The notes under the pieces are model-generated. The model made no database searches, was not told where the DNA came from, and saw only the letters and a program-made list of their open reading frames with translations. From Monarcha castaneiventris obscurior (taxonomy: Eukaryota; Chordata; Aves; Passeriformes; Monarchidae): a stretch of 64,000 nucleotides of DNA. Position 1 is the stretch's first letter. Every line of letters starts with the position of its first letter. A program made the translations under genes and the position numbers. Of this stretch, positions 33,701-48,700 are shown piece after piece. The stretch lies in the NCBI GenBank assembly GCA_026261815.1, contig JAMPIT010000230.1:43422501-43486500 (forward strand). The letters run 5' to 3'.

Positions 33701-36700
33701 TTTTGCTTCATTACTTAAGCAACCAGGGAAATAGCAAACTTCCTGTCTTAAATTGCTAAAAGACACCCAAATGGCTTTGTTCTGTTTTGAACCTGTTAGG
33801 AGGAATATTTTTTCATGATAAGTTGAATAGTCTTTTTGGCTTTTGAAGCAAGCTTCCTTTCATGTATTTTGGACTTGCTCTATGCTTTTCTAACCACATT
33901 CAAGAGCACTGGCCTCTTTTTGAGTTAGCAAACCTGAAGACTTTCAGACTGTCTCTGATCAGAAATAAGAGTAGGTGACACTTTATCTTGTCCACTTTTT
34001 TTTAAATTCCTTAAACTTTATGAGTAGCTCAAGGTCTCTGAGCATAGAGAAGTGGGTGGCCTAGCAAGTACATTTTGCTTTTGCTCCTGCCCTGTGTGTT
34101 TTTGCTACACTTAAGAACATAAAATCCTTCTGGTTTCAGTTTTCTGATATGGCTATAGGCTGCTTTTCTTAATATATGCAGCTCTTTTTTTTTTTCTTTT
34201 AACATTGTTCTTTCTGATTTACAGGCACATATCTTATTGTAATAACAAAAAAGAAAAAAGTAGGTGAGATTTTCAGTCATGCAATCTGGAAAGCAACAGA
34301 CTTTGACATCCTCTCCTACAAAAAGACCATGCTGCACTTAACTGATATTCAGGTAGGTTAGGGGATACATTGATTAGGGGAGTGTGGAGGAATGTGACTG
34401 TTTGTTCATGTTCATTGCCTAATTTGATGAGGCTGTTAATGCAACTTAGAATGTCATCTGTTTATGAATGTGCATTTTTGCTTCTCTTAAGATGGTACAC
34501 CCTTCCTAATGCTTCTGTTAAGTCTTTCTCACATGTTTACTCTTCTGACAGCCCCTACAATAAACTGCATTGCTGTCATCTTATCCGTCTTGCTTTCTTT
34601 ATGGAATTGTTCAATTACATAGTTACCCAGCAGGGAAGAATTGACTTTTTTTCTTTTTTTGAGGGAGGGAAAGGTGGAAGATATTTTAGAACAGATATGT
34701 AGTGGATTGATAAAAAGCAGGTCAGGGTGTCTAACCAATGGAGCTGGAAGGGAATCTGATCCTTTTTCAGGAAAGGAATGAGGTTAATCAGAACTTGAAC
34801 CAGAATACAGATTATAACTTAGTGTCTAGATAACTATTCTTTTGTCTTGCCATCTTGCCTTTTTTTTTTTTTTTTGACCGACTGAGTTCAGGGAAACTAA
34901 CAGCTTCCCTTTTGCTTGCAAGTTGTTAGAACTAGTTTAATATCAGTAGCTATTTACCTCACAGAAATACTGTCTCTGCTCTCCACTGTTGTTGCAGAAT
35001 TTGGTTGCAGTGTGCTAGCTGCAAGTTATCAGTGAACTGGTATCAGAATTGCACTGTCATGCTTTCCTTCTTGTATGGTAATCTCTGGATGATGTCATGC
35101 ATTGCTAGAGCACTAGCAAAATTCATCTCATCACTTCAAAAAGTAGTGGTAGCTTACAAGAGTAAAGTATTTTGATAGTAGTACATGACAGCTCTTCTAT
35201 TCTTTCCTTATCTCAACAGTTGCAGGACAATAAAGTATTTTTATCAATGCTTAACCATGTCTTGAGCGTGGACGGGTTTTACTTCTCAACAACCTATGAC
35301 CTAACACACACCCTGCAACGGCTGGCCAACACGAGCCCAGAGTTCCAGGAGATGAGCCTTCTAGAGAGGGTAAGGATTTGAGTTTGCTTTGTGGCTGTGT
35401 CTTGGAAATTGTCAGTCAGTTTTATGCAGATGATGTTTAAATGATGCCGGTGTTTTATCCAAGCTGTTACGGGTTGTGTCTGAACACACTGGTCCACACA
35501 AGTCTCAGTTTGTGAGCAGTATCACATTCTAGGGATCTGTTCTGATGTGATGTCACACTTCCAGATTGGCAGCTGGAAGTACTTTCTACAGTCTACTTTA
35601 AATGGATTTTGAAAAACCCAAAATGAATGAAATTTTGCCTCTAATTTAATATTGAGCACTTCTAGTTTTAATAAGAAGGCGCTAAGCAGAAAAATTGTGA
35701 GAAAGCAAGCAATTCCTTTGGCTTGGAATGGGGAGAGGAATCCAAAGTGGAATAAATTGTACTTGTGTTCATATTCTTTTCCAGGATAACTTGGAATAGA
35801 ACTGTGGGTTTTATGGCTGTCAGTCTTGGGATGTTGTATTCTGTCCTAAGTATTCCAATTCTGTCTGTGTAGCATGAATTAAGTATGCTGCTTTTGTCTT
35901 AAACACAACAGCCAAATGCAATTTGAGCTTGAAATTCTCTTGTGTCTATATTGATGGGGTTTTGGTTTGGTTTTTTAATATTGGAAAAAATGTTTACATT
36001 TGGGGATTGTTTTGCGTCATCAAATGCTGCTCTGGCGGTGCTCTTGCCAGGGAGAGCAAGGACACAAAAGGATTGGTTTGCCTTATAATTGTGTCACTTC
36101 AGAAGGTTGTTTGAAAGGCAAAGTACAGTAAAAAGGCATCAGTTTCAAGTAAATTCAGCTCTTGGATGGTTAAGGTTATTTCAGTGTAATTTCATATGCC
36201 CATGGCTGCAGTATAATGGCTTATCAAAAGGATGGTGGCGATTTTGAACATCTCCAGTTTGCCTCTGCAAGAGAAGTCTGGTCTGTGTTTGCGTGGGTGT
36301 TTTTGTTTGATATTTGTGTTTGTTGTTTTTTCACAGTACTGGTAGAAGGAAACAACTACAATATAGGGGCACCAAAGCATTGTGTTCTGCAGCTCAGTTA
36401 TTAATGGTTTGGAGGTGTCAGGCAACACCCTTGAGAACAGTTAAAAGAACAGTTCTCTCCAATCTTTATTTAGATTTCCAGTTGAGGATATGAAGGCTAC
36501 TGATGAAAGAAGGGAACTTCATCTCCATTTGTACCTGTTCACCCTACCTTGTGTGACACAGGGATACTATATTGCCTTTCTGTTAATTAAACAGAACTGA
36601 CCGTCTCTAAAAGCCTGTTGGCTTTTTTCTTGCTGCAGGCAGATCCACGGTTTGTATGGAATGGACACCTTCTGAGAGAATTTATTGCTCAACCAGAGGT

Positions 36701-39700
36701 AAACACTTCGTAATGATTAGGTTAATACAAAACAAATACACTTTTACTATAAGTATGCAACAGTTTTTTGTAATTCTGTCTCTTTCAGACAGCCAGAATC
36801 TAGTATAACGTGGCTATTCATCATCTAGTTTAGCACAGTGAGTCTTCTGCTTTCAAACTTCCAACTTTGTCAATGTCCTCAGTAGTACTCTTAGAAAGCT
36901 AATTTTTTGGAAGTGTCTGTATTTGAAGATACTGTGCTGTGAAGATACCTGCTCATATAAACCAGAGGGGAAGTTACACTGCACAGCATATGCTTCTCAA
37001 GCATTTTGAAGTTTAGCCACTTATTTATTTTTGGGTATAGGCAAGGTCCAGTTCATCACTTTTTTTCTAAGACTGTCTTGCATCATTCTCCATGCGTGCA
37101 GTTTAAATTCCATTTTCCTAGTGAATAGATCATAAAGCTGGTAATTAAGAGTAAGACTGACTGTTTAGTTTCTTTCAGTTTATTTCAAATGAAGATTAGC
37201 ACAACATAATCTTTGAATTCATTTAGTCCAGCAAATACAGGTGCATGACCATGAGCCACAACTGTGGCACCTTAATGGCCAGACTGTCTAAGCTCCTTCC
37301 TACTGGAGACATCCTGTCTGTTAAACTCCTTGAATTGCCTGCACTGCAGCAGCCTCCTCTCTCCATCAGTACTTTGCATTTATCAAAGCAAATGACGCAG
37401 GGCTTCTATTTCTGCCTCGGTAACCTGTGGAGATGTGCTGTTACTTTAGACAGCGCTGTTCCAGAAGGCTGGATTGTGCAGTGCTTCTGGAATGCGAAGA
37501 TAGGAATTAGAGAAGGGTTGTTGTACGTTTCCAGGGGCATAGGACTGGGTGTAAAGTTTGCATAGTGCTATGCAAATAAAGCTTGGAAAATGAGAGAGAA
37601 GCTGTGATGGGAACAGCAAAGGAAAGCCAAGTGTGGCTGGTTAGTGAAAACAGATGTAGGGGACAAAACAAAGAAGCTGAAAAGGGAGATAACTGGTTTT
37701 ATAGGCTACACTTCCCCTCCCATTGATTACAGGTGGCTTGATGCAGGAACAGTTTTAGGGAATGAAGTGTGGGATTTCTGACTTCTAGTATTAGAGAGCT
37801 CTAAAATTTTCTTGAAAGACTAGGTTATTCAGGAATGGCAGGATAGGAAAAAACCTGGAACAAGCATTTTGAGTATTAATCACAATAAAAATATATCTTA
37901 ATGAAGGCTTCTGTAACTGCTATCTCTGCATATGTCATACTGTGAAGGTAAAGCAAACATACCATGTCAAAAGATTTTCAGCAAGTATTGCTTTATGTCT
38001 GGCATGTTTGTAGGAGAGTAAATGCTATGTATAGGGAGGACAAAGCAGCTTGCTTTTTGTCCAGGCTGCTTAATTAGGATTAGACTTTCACCTTTTTCAT
38101 CCTGCTAATGAGGATTACATATGTTGCTGTTTTCCCTGAACTTCTTTTCTCAGAAAGGAATGTTTACCCTGAACAAAAAGTAAATGATGTAAAGTATATA
38201 AAACTGTCACAAAACCCTTAGGCAAAACATAGTCACTCACTTATCTTTTTTGGCTCCTAGTGTTTAATGTTTTTAACGTGTATTTGTGTGTTTCAGATCC
38301 ACAGGTTTGCTACACCAGTGATGCATGGATGTATCCTTTTGTGTTGTAAAACTGAATGCTGGATATGGGTAGTCCAGTAGCAAAATGGCTGCTGCTGAGG
38401 CTGCTCTATTGTTACATTGGCAATTAGAACATAGAGCACAATGTCAGAAATAAGTTATAGTTTGCTCATATATGGGTGTTACATATTATTTGGTAGCCCG
38501 CTCGTGTGTTAACGTCCGTGAATATTCTGCTTTGAAGGCTTAATGTATTTCATTTTACAGGCATGGTTTGCATAACTGTCTTTCAGTGGGAAGGTTAAAA
38601 TTAATATGGCAAATGCTCTTATATCACCTTCAGTACTTTTTATCTTGCTATAAGGATGTGTTTACTTCAGACACAAAATAAGGGAGAACAGTTTTGACTT
38701 GAAGGAGTGCTTATGGATGTTTCTGTTGGTGAATAAAAGGATAAGAAGTTCTTCTGAAGGCTCATGGGATGCTTCTCCTAGGCAGCTGCTTTTCCTGCAC
38801 CAATGCTTTGGGTAACAGCCTTCTTACCAAAGCAGTCATGGGTTTATTTTTGAGAAGGGATGAATGCTGCAAGTGAGCTGAATGCTTTTTGGAGGCAGTG
38901 TGTGATCAACAATAAATCCCAGGTAGTTGCTCTTGGACAGACAGCATGAAAAGGACTGACAAGACTGGACAGAGCAACTCATGCCATGTTCTGCTTTGTT
39001 CCTCTGTTGCAAAGGCCTCTCAGGTGTGCTCAGGGAATGGCTTCCAGATGGAATCAGTTGATCTGGTAGGACTGTCAGCAGCTGGCAGATCTCCAGTCCT
39101 TCTTTCCTGTGGCTTCATTTAATGGAAAATGTTGTGGGAGTAGGCAGAGAGACAAAGGGAAGATAGAAAAAGGGAACTGTCAAAACACCCTAATCCTTAT
39201 CCTGCTAGTTCTGGGTAAATTCCAATTAACATCTGACAGGCTGCAATTAACGCCTTCCTTGATCCTGTTTTTCCACTATATAAATAATTAGCATAAGTAA
39301 TGTTTGGTTAAATTAGAATTACAGGAAAACCTTAGAGAACTCAGGAATTTGAAGAAACTGGATTTCTAGCAGTAAAAATGCTAGGAAGAGCCCTAAGCAG
39401 AACTGTTACAGTGCCACTAGTAGATACTTCAATAGTATCAAAGGTTCTTCCCTCCCCACCTCCCATATAAACCCAAATATATTTTTTTCAACTGTGTGTA
39501 CTGGGCTTCTAGTCCTTCAGTGATGACAAATAATGGACTTGGATGCCTGAGATTTTGATCACCTAAAGCCCCAAACTGTTTCGTACTTCCCTTGCTGCTC
39601 CAAAGCAAAAGCCCTTCTAAAGAACAGTAAATTCTGCCTTGTCCTTTTCTGTGTATGTGGAAGTTGCTAATAGCAAGTTGTCATTTTAAGTGAGGACAGA

Positions 39701-42700
39701 TTGCCAGCAGAAAATAGGCTGACAATTGCTAAGCAGCTAAGGTTAGAGATAACCTTTCTTGCAGAATACTGTTGGCTGTACAAATGTTGAATTAAAGGGT
39801 GGAGGACCTGGCAGTAATTTTCCAGGAAAACAGAGGAATGAGTATTTTTCAGCCTTAATTTACAAATTATGAGAACATTCTGGATGGGGTGAATTTGTAT
39901 TATATTTTTTTGGTTTGTTTACAAGCAGTATTTGTATAAATAGAAACAGAAATCAAGATGACTCGTGTGAAATCAGTGTGTTCTTTAACATAGCTGAGGT
40001 GCTCGTGTGACACAGCTGCCTTATGTCCCATTTGAATCATAGGTGCAGAACCTAAATTTTACTTGACACAAAGTATCTAGATTCCTCAAAGAGAAGACTG
40101 CAATACACTAATTTAAAAATTGACCATTTTGACCTTTTGCTTGCTTTGAAATGGTAGGTTTCAGTTTTTAGGGGCAAAGCATGAAAGCTAGTGAATCTAC
40201 CCTGAGAAACTTTTCATGAGTGCTGGTCTCCATTAGACTTGATAGCTTGCTGCAGTCCAAATAAGTGCCATTATAAGCAGCACAAAACAAGACTAAAACT
40301 GAAATTAGTTATCATTTTCCCTGTTTGTTGGTTAGTCCCAGGTGCACTTGGCAGGGTCTGCAGCCTGGGCAGGAAACCATTCTTGTGTAAGAAGCTCACA
40401 CTGGAGTCTTGGTGTGTGTTCATTCTCTTTTTCTGCACATGGATTTGAAAGCCAGTCGATTTTACTGCTAGTTCTGGTGTTTGTAGATGTGATGTGTGTT
40501 GTACTTTTGGGTGCAAAGTATATACCCCAAGATATTTACTCTCTTGAAAGCCTGGAAAAGATTTTGAAGAGGTACTTTTTGAAGTAGTTGTTAATTTTAA
40601 AAAGCAATAGGGGCAAGAAACTGTTAGGGTATTTTAATAAAATTATGGATGAGATGGATTCTTAATTTTTAATTAGGACCATAAAACTCAGAATAATCTT
40701 CTTCAGACTCACATTTTCTCAAAATTACAGCAGTTTTAATGTCTGGTCATCAGTGACATCACCATGGTGTTGTTTTGCGATGTGCATATGGATCCTAATG
40801 TTGTTACATCCCTCAAGTTTAATGTTCAGCTGTTGCTGGGGTGAGAATGTTTACAGATTTATTTGAATGTAGTCTCTTGGTTCCTTGATGTTTCCTACCT
40901 GTTGATGTATAAAAATACCCTAATGAAATGTTGGGGTTTTTCCTTAGTGTTGGTTATCAGTTATCACTATGCACTCTTGTTCCATTAATGGCAAGTGTTT
41001 TGACTGGCTGCTTGTTTCCAGAAGAAGCTGTTTCAGGGCTGGTGTACGCTACTATGTAAGAGGTAAAAGAGAAAACTGATTTATTTCAAAAATAATGTGT
41101 ATTCCATCTGCACATGTGAGTTACCTTTGAGTAATTGCTGTATAATGGCTTGCAAAAAAAAAATTGCTTAGTTTGTCTTGAGGTTCTTCCTCCAAAGAAA
41201 ATATTAGGGAGTGAAGCATTTTCTGGTATTTATTAAAAGTGACTCTTCTTTATGTCTCTAAGGCATAATGCAAAAGTTTTGTAATGATCTTCAACATGTG
41301 ACTCTTTTCATTGGTGTTAAATGCAAGTGTGTGATAGCCCTTTTGGTCTAGCAGTAAATCCAGCTAAGGAGCATCACTGGTGCTGGCGGGGGAGCCCTGA
41401 GTGGTGTTCTCTAATTGTTTCAAGTTAAAAAGCAAACAGGGAAATGAATTTAAACTACTTGCTCTGTTCTTAGTCCCAAAATACGTGCTTTTAAAGAAAT
41501 TAGTCTGTTTCTGTAGTACCACTGTTACAGAATTGTGAGTATTTTGGTGTCAGAGCACTGGTATATTATTTCATATTAAATGATAACTTCTAGTGCTAGA
41601 AATATCAATGTGTTAACTTGAAGAAGCACAGTTCTGCTTGAACTTGGTGCAGATCATGTTAAACTTTTACTGAGGATGTGTTTTATTTTACGTTGTCAGG
41701 CAGCTCTGTGCTTCCTTTGAGGACTTGAAAGGGGAGGAAGCCTTTTGCTGATGTACTGTCACTGCTCTGCAGGCAGGCTGAGATGGCTAACAAGGTGTTT
41801 TTCTTACACAGGTATTGATTCAGAAGGGCACGCTGCTAACTTTGTTGAGACAGAACAAATTGTGCATTACAAGGGGAGCAAAGCATCCTTTGTTCAGGTA
41901 AAGTCACTGTAAGGAACATAGATGCATAGATAGCTCTGTCTGTGTTCTTAAATATAGAGTGTATGTAAGAGATGCAAATAAAACTAAACAGACTGAATTA
42001 GCTTAACAAAATAAACCAGTCTGCTTTATTTTTAAATGTCAAGTAAGTTTTGTAAATTCTGCTGTTTAAAACCATTTCCATTATTTTGCAGACCCGTGGA
42101 TCTATTCCTTTTTTCTGGTCTCAGAGACCAAACCTCAAGTATAAACCAAAGCCACAGATCAGCAAGTCAGTAAATCATGTATGTGAGTGTTTGTGTCCTG
42201 GGTTTTTAACATGTTACTGGGCTCATGTTTGTGTGATAGGGTAGCAAACTGTAGTCAGTAGTATAAAAATCAGCAATACTGGGTTGAGCTTTAATCTTTA
42301 AAAAAGCAAGAAGCCTTGTACTTCTCATGAATTCAGAGGCTGAAAAAAAATGCAGACATCAATGGGGGTAGTTTCTCTTTTGATCCAGTTTGATGCAGTT
42401 TTAGTCGCTGTACAATACTCCTTATCTGCAGCATATTTAATGAGGAGAACTGAATGGACTGGGAGGAGGAAAGTGGAAATGTATTGGCACAATAGAGAAC
42501 ATCAAACACTTAGTTTAAGAATCATCAAAAAGATCATAAGGGAGATTTCTTGTAAAGCCCAGATCTTAATAGTAATGTACATCTGTTAACACATTTCCTT
42601 TTCTCTTCTAGATGGATGGCTTCCAAAGACATTTTGACTCACAAATAATTAGCTATGGAAAGCAAATGATTGTCAACTTGGTATGCTTTCACTTGTTCTT

Positions 42701-45700
42701 CCTGAAAAAGCTGTTGTTCTCTTAAGCAGGCTTTTGAGTAATTCTGTCCCTCTGTTTTCCCATTTCCCAGGTTAACCAAAAAGGCTCAGAGAAGCCTCTT
42801 GAACAAACCTTTTCAAAAATGGTGAACAGCATGGCAAATGGAATGGTCAGGTACCTGTAACATGAAGTGATACATTCTGTGTTACAAGTTAAGCATTGCC
42901 TCTGATACCCACAGAGTGGTCAGTTCTTCAGGGGCCTTTACCTGTGATTTGTTTGCCTTTTATGTTTATGAAGTTACTTGCTGAGAGAGGAGACAGGCAG
43001 AAGAAAGAGGGAAATTCAGAGGCAATGGTAATGCCAGTATTGGAGTCTTAGTATGTGATGGAGGTCTTCTGCATTTTAGGAAACAGAAAATAATGCCCTG
43101 TAGAGCTAGCTTCTGGCAAAGGGGTTTGGTTGTGTTGCTAACTTAGTGAGGGATTGCTGAGTGTGAGCAAAACAGGATGGAACAGTAAGGGGAACAAGTA
43201 ATTTAAATGCCTGGAGCTCAGTGTAACAAAGGGCCAGGAGTGGAGAATGCACTTGGATTCTGAGAAATTCCATCTCTTTGTGGGAATACTGAGTGCAGTA
43301 CACAATTTTACAACCCATCTGTGCTTGCTTTCATTAACTTCTGGAGGGAGGGCTTGCATCCAGCTCACACAGATATTTGCCCCTCTACCTTATCCTTGAA
43401 ATTACTGTGCCATGTTTTTTTATTCTGTGCATATTTGCTATAAAGTCATCTGGTGGAAACAAAGATGTGAAATTATGTGAAGGTGCATTGTGGTGATGTT
43501 CTGTGTATGTTCAAAAGTGGTGTTTGGCAGCCCTATTTTACTATTGCTACCAAAATCCACTTTCTTTGTTATTTTGATGGTGTTTACCTGCCAGAGTCAA
43601 ACTTGAGTCTTCAGTTACTTGTTCCAGTGTGTGTAGACCATCTTTCTGCATGCATAGTCCTGAAATCTTGTCAAATAACTTTTGGGTTATGAATGTTTGA
43701 GGGGAGGAATGTAATGCCCTGTAATTCACAGCAGACATATACATACAAATATTTAATTAATCAAGCACCACTGATTTAGAGCACTTCTTGCCAGAAATCA
43801 GCTGTTAAAATTTTGTTCCAAGTCAGTAGCTGCTTAATTTTCTTACAAGAGTTAGGCTAGCTGCTTAAACAGAACCTGTCTCAGGTTTCTAGAGAGTTAT
43901 CGAGGGAATTGTGCCAGCAAAGAATGCTGGATTTCAGCACCTGTGTCTAGTTCAAAGTAAACAGAGAATGAAAGAATCCTGGTGGGGGAAAAAAAAGACA
44001 TTAAATAGGATTCATATCCCTTCTGTACTTTCTGGAGGAAAAATATTAGCCAGAACATAGAATGGAACATAGAACTTGGAACTGAATTGTCTGCTTCCCC
44101 AGACTAGTGGCATTTTGTAAATAGTTTTAAATGGTGTCACCATTCACACTAAGGGTGCAGCATCAGATTACAGAGCACTGACAAAATCTACAGATGTGCT
44201 GAAAGTCATCTCTAAAGAAAAACAAATCCTCTGTCACTACCTGTTTTTATAGATCAGCCTCTTGCTGTAGGGTTTTCTGTAGCCTTCAGTGCAGTCCATA
44301 TGTAATCTGAAAAATGCTTCTCTCTGAACAGATACGTGGCATTTGACTTCCATAAAGAGTGCAGTCGGATGAGGTGGGATCGGCTTCAGATTCTGATGGA
44401 TCAACTAGCAGAACAGCAAGATGAGTTTAGGTAAGGCTCTGCAGTTCTTTCACTTCTGTGCTGTTAAAATGAGAGCACTCCCTCAAAGTTTCTGTTGTCT
44501 TGCATTAAGGCACAGCAACACAGACATGTAATCTTGTATGAAGAAGATGCATTTGTGTGCATTTCTGTGTCCATATCTGTGGTGTCTTGCTGATATCATG
44601 TGCCAGGTTAGAGACCTGGTAGGGGGTAAGATGTAGAGCCCATGTTACTTCTCAGGAAGGTGGGTCTGACAATTGCAGCAACCCTGAGTTGTGACAAGAG
44701 CTGCCTTTGTAAGCCTGGCTAAAAGGTTAGACAAAGAAATGAGCATGCATACAACTGGAACTATTTAAAAGAAAGTCTCCTTAAATTATATATTTCTTTC
44801 ATCCAGTAGTAATTCCAGGTGGTGTTGACAGCAAACTGTTTTGCTACGTAGTGTAAAACATCGGATGTTCCTTCCACAGGCATTTGTAAAAATGTTTTCT
44901 CTAACACACATGTTGTGGCTCCAAACCTTGCACTGGCATTGATTGTTAGCCCTTGCTAACATAAGTAACCCAAATGGAAACAAGTTCTCATTTTCTTTAG
45001 TCATGTAAAAATACACAAAATGTCCAACTCAATTTAAATCTTTAGTCCCACAAGTGTGTTTTTGGTCGTAGCTACTTGTAGGCATTTGGATTGCTAGGGA
45101 AATAGTTTACTTTGTTTTGCTTGTCTGATTGCTTCCTTCCTGTTCCTGAAGTCGTGTGCCTAAAGCACAAAAGCAGATCAGCTACAACATTACAAAACTT
45201 GCAGTGGTGTAGTCTATCCTAACAAAATAAAATGAGGTAAGGTGTGGACTAAAACAGGAGTCTTCTTAATGAAGTCTCTTACCTGGATTGATGGCTATGG
45301 GAATGATATAAATTAATTAGATTACAGTTAATATTCTGTCCACCACAAAAAAAAAAGGCCTTAAAAACTCATAAAGACCTAATGAATAAACTGTCTTTGA
45401 GCACCTCAGATAAGGAGAATAAGATTATAGGTTTTTCCTACAGAGCAAGGATCCGTTATTCCCAGAATTAATACTGAATCCCATAACTTTTTTATTGTCA
45501 GCTGCCATTGGAGGTGTAGAAAATAACCAGGTTTTGTTGAAATGAAGGGAAAAAAAAAGCTATTCATCTCTAAAACAAGATACAAAATTCAAGACTCTTT
45601 CTCAAGATTAGGCTGGCTCTAACTTAACTTGTTTTATTTCATCTGTAATGACTATTGCTTAAATAGGAACAGAAAAGTCTAAGTTCTGATCTTCGTAGAA

Positions 45701-48700
45701 AATGGTTTTGCAGCCCTTAGGGAGGTAAACAACTCTTATTTTCTGCATGCTAAATCCAGTTTTGGAAGATCTGTTAGAAAGGAGAGCTGGGTTTGTGGAG
45801 GTGTTTTTTGTTAGTTTTTAAATTTTTTAGAGCAGCTATAGGAGGTGCAGCATTTAAGGACAGACATTTCTAGTTAATTAGGATAATAACAAACTATCTT
45901 ATCCTAATATCAGTTGTAGGCAAAATGTGGGGGGAAAAGGAAGATTTCACAGGTAATATTGTCTCCTTTAGTCTGCAACAGTGTAAAACATGGTTTAACA
46001 AAACTCAAGAATGATGAAAATGACTCTTAAAAAGACAACACAAGGTTAATCATAGTAAATTCATGTGTTTCTAAGGCTTGTGACTGTAGTACTGCATCAC
46101 TCTAGACTTGATAATCTTAAAGTGCTCAACAGTGGATCATATGCTAGTCCACATTCAGAGTTCATAATTAAATATTGGAGTAACTTAATCTATTGATTAT
46201 GATCTGTAAATCTAAAGTTTCATGTTGTGGCAGGACAGGCATAGTTCTGTCCCATTCACACATCCAGTTGATAAGTAGATTGGAATATTTGTTATACCAG
46301 CTCAGTATTGCAATGCATGTGTGCAATTCAGTATTTAAAATGAGCTGTTTGTTATCAACTACTGGAAACACCTGGTTTAGTGGATTAAAAAGATTGAGGT
46401 AACAATTAGCATATGCAAGAGGGAATATCTGGTTCCCCCACATGTTCACATAATGGAGAGAATGGCATGTGACAGTATCAGATTTTTCCATATTTTCCAA
46501 GCGGCCTTAAAAAATCTGAGTACCCTCCTGGAAGAATTGTGTCTGGCAACTTAGGTGACTTTTTATGCATTGCTGACTGGATTGAACTGGGTTACCAGTT
46601 ACAAACAAATCTGGTTACTTCTGCTGTTAGACTCTGCTAATGATCTTCGTATCTGTGGAGCTGAACACTAAAATAACTGGAAAAAAAAATACAAGTCCCT
46701 AGTTTTGCACCAGAAGCTGCTCTTCCCAGTGGCATGTAACTCAATATTGCTGGTTGGCTTTCTGAATGTAAGAGTGAATACTGCCCTGAGATTGTTCCAT
46801 GTTCATCCACTGATGCTGTTTTCCAGCATGGGAAGAATTCAGGGAGGCATCAAAGTTCAAAGGCATGGCTGGGAACTCATCAAATGCTCAGGACAATTGT
46901 GTTTTGGTTGCTAGGGTATTTACTTGTGAAAACGTGGTTTATATGGACTGCTATCTCTAAATCCATGTGTTGTATGTGTTAGTTACTTTCTAGTTGACTC
47001 GGAGGGTAAAATTGTGACTCAGCAGGAAGGAACGTTCCGCAGTAACTGCATGGACTGCCTGGATCGGACTAACGTGATCCAGAGCTTGTTAGCACGCAGG
47101 TCTCTCCAGGCCCAGCTTCAGGTAATTGTTTTACTCTTCTTCAACAAGCTGGAAGAGGAGAGAGGCTTTCCATTTGCAATGGAAATGTTATTTGAACACT
47201 CAGTAAGAGCTTCCATAGTGGAGTTACTGTACTACTTACTTGAGCTGCATTGACATGATTCAAGTTTGATAAATACAGCTTTTTCTGAAAGCAAATCCTA
47301 ATTTTTTCTATCAAACTCCTAGTGAGCCTCAATGTGCTTTTTGTTTCAGAGACTAGGTGTTCTGCATGTGGGACAGAGAATTGAAGAGCAGGCAGACTTT
47401 GAGAAAATCTACAAAAATGGTAGGCTGTTTATAGAGTTCAGACAATGACTTTTTCTCTGAAGAGAGTATATAACTTCCTTAATATTTCTTATTGTTTTCC
47501 TATTCACAGCATGGGCTGATAACGCTAATGCTTGTGCCAAACAATATGCTGGAACTGGTGCCTTAAAGACAGACTACACAAGGCAAGTCAGCCTTTCTTG
47601 TAAGGGCCTTCTGGGTTTTTGGGCATGTTTGGGATTTTCTTCAAGTCCTCATATTTAAGAAGGTTATTGATCTGGGGCTTAGGCCATAAATGAGTTTTTT
47701 GAAATGGTTCAGTTGGTAAAAAGTCAGACTAAAATCTCCAGAACACTGTTATTTGCTGTGTTTATGTGAAAGTAAAGGCTATGTGGAAATGAAAACCAAG
47801 GCAGTGTGCCATGAAGATGCACGTTTGTATTGCGTGATGGAAAGAAGTGTCATTTTGTTTTCTAATTTTGTTACAAGTATGTGTGGTAATAATGCAGAGG
47901 CAGCACTAGATAAATGTAATCCTGTGCTGGTGTTCGTTTAATGTAGTACACATCTGGATATAATGACAATGTAAATCTGAAATTATAGTCCTGAATTTAT
48001 ACATCTATTTTAAATATTTTTCACAATTTCTTTTTGCAGAACTGGGAAGAGAACTCAGTGGGGCTTAATAATGGATGGCTGGAACTCATTAATACGTTAT
48101 TACAAAAACAACTTTTCTGATGGATTTAGACAAGTAAGTTAAGCTTTTAACTATGGGGAAGTGTATTTGATAAACATTGCTGTGCATTCTAACTCTTGCC
48201 CTCCTTTTCTCTTCCAGGATGCAATTGATCTTTTTCTTGGAAATTATTCAGTGGATGAAGTAGAACCTGCTAGTCCTTTACATGTCAAGAAAGACTGGAA
48301 GTTCTTAGCTGTGAGTATGGAGACTTTATTTGTGATACAAGAAACACAACCGTTCAGTCGCTGGCTTCATTATGCCTAAGTAGGACTTGTCTGTTAGGCA
48401 TGAAGCATCCCTGTAATCTGGTAATGTCTCTATGATACCTGCTTATAGGATTAAACCCAGACCATTCCCTTGCCAGAAAATGGAGTGTCGTTGAGGTATT
48501 GGAAAAACTGCTGCTTGCTTTTTTTTAAAATATGCTTCACCACGTGGAAAGGGGGAAATTCTACTACTCACTATCAATGACTGATTCCTTCTGCACAGGA
48601 ATCTTGTGGAATTCTTTGCTCACACTTCATGCAGAAGCATAGGCTGTAACACAAAAAAAACCACTTTTTTCATTTTTTTCACCCTTCCCTTTCTATTTTG

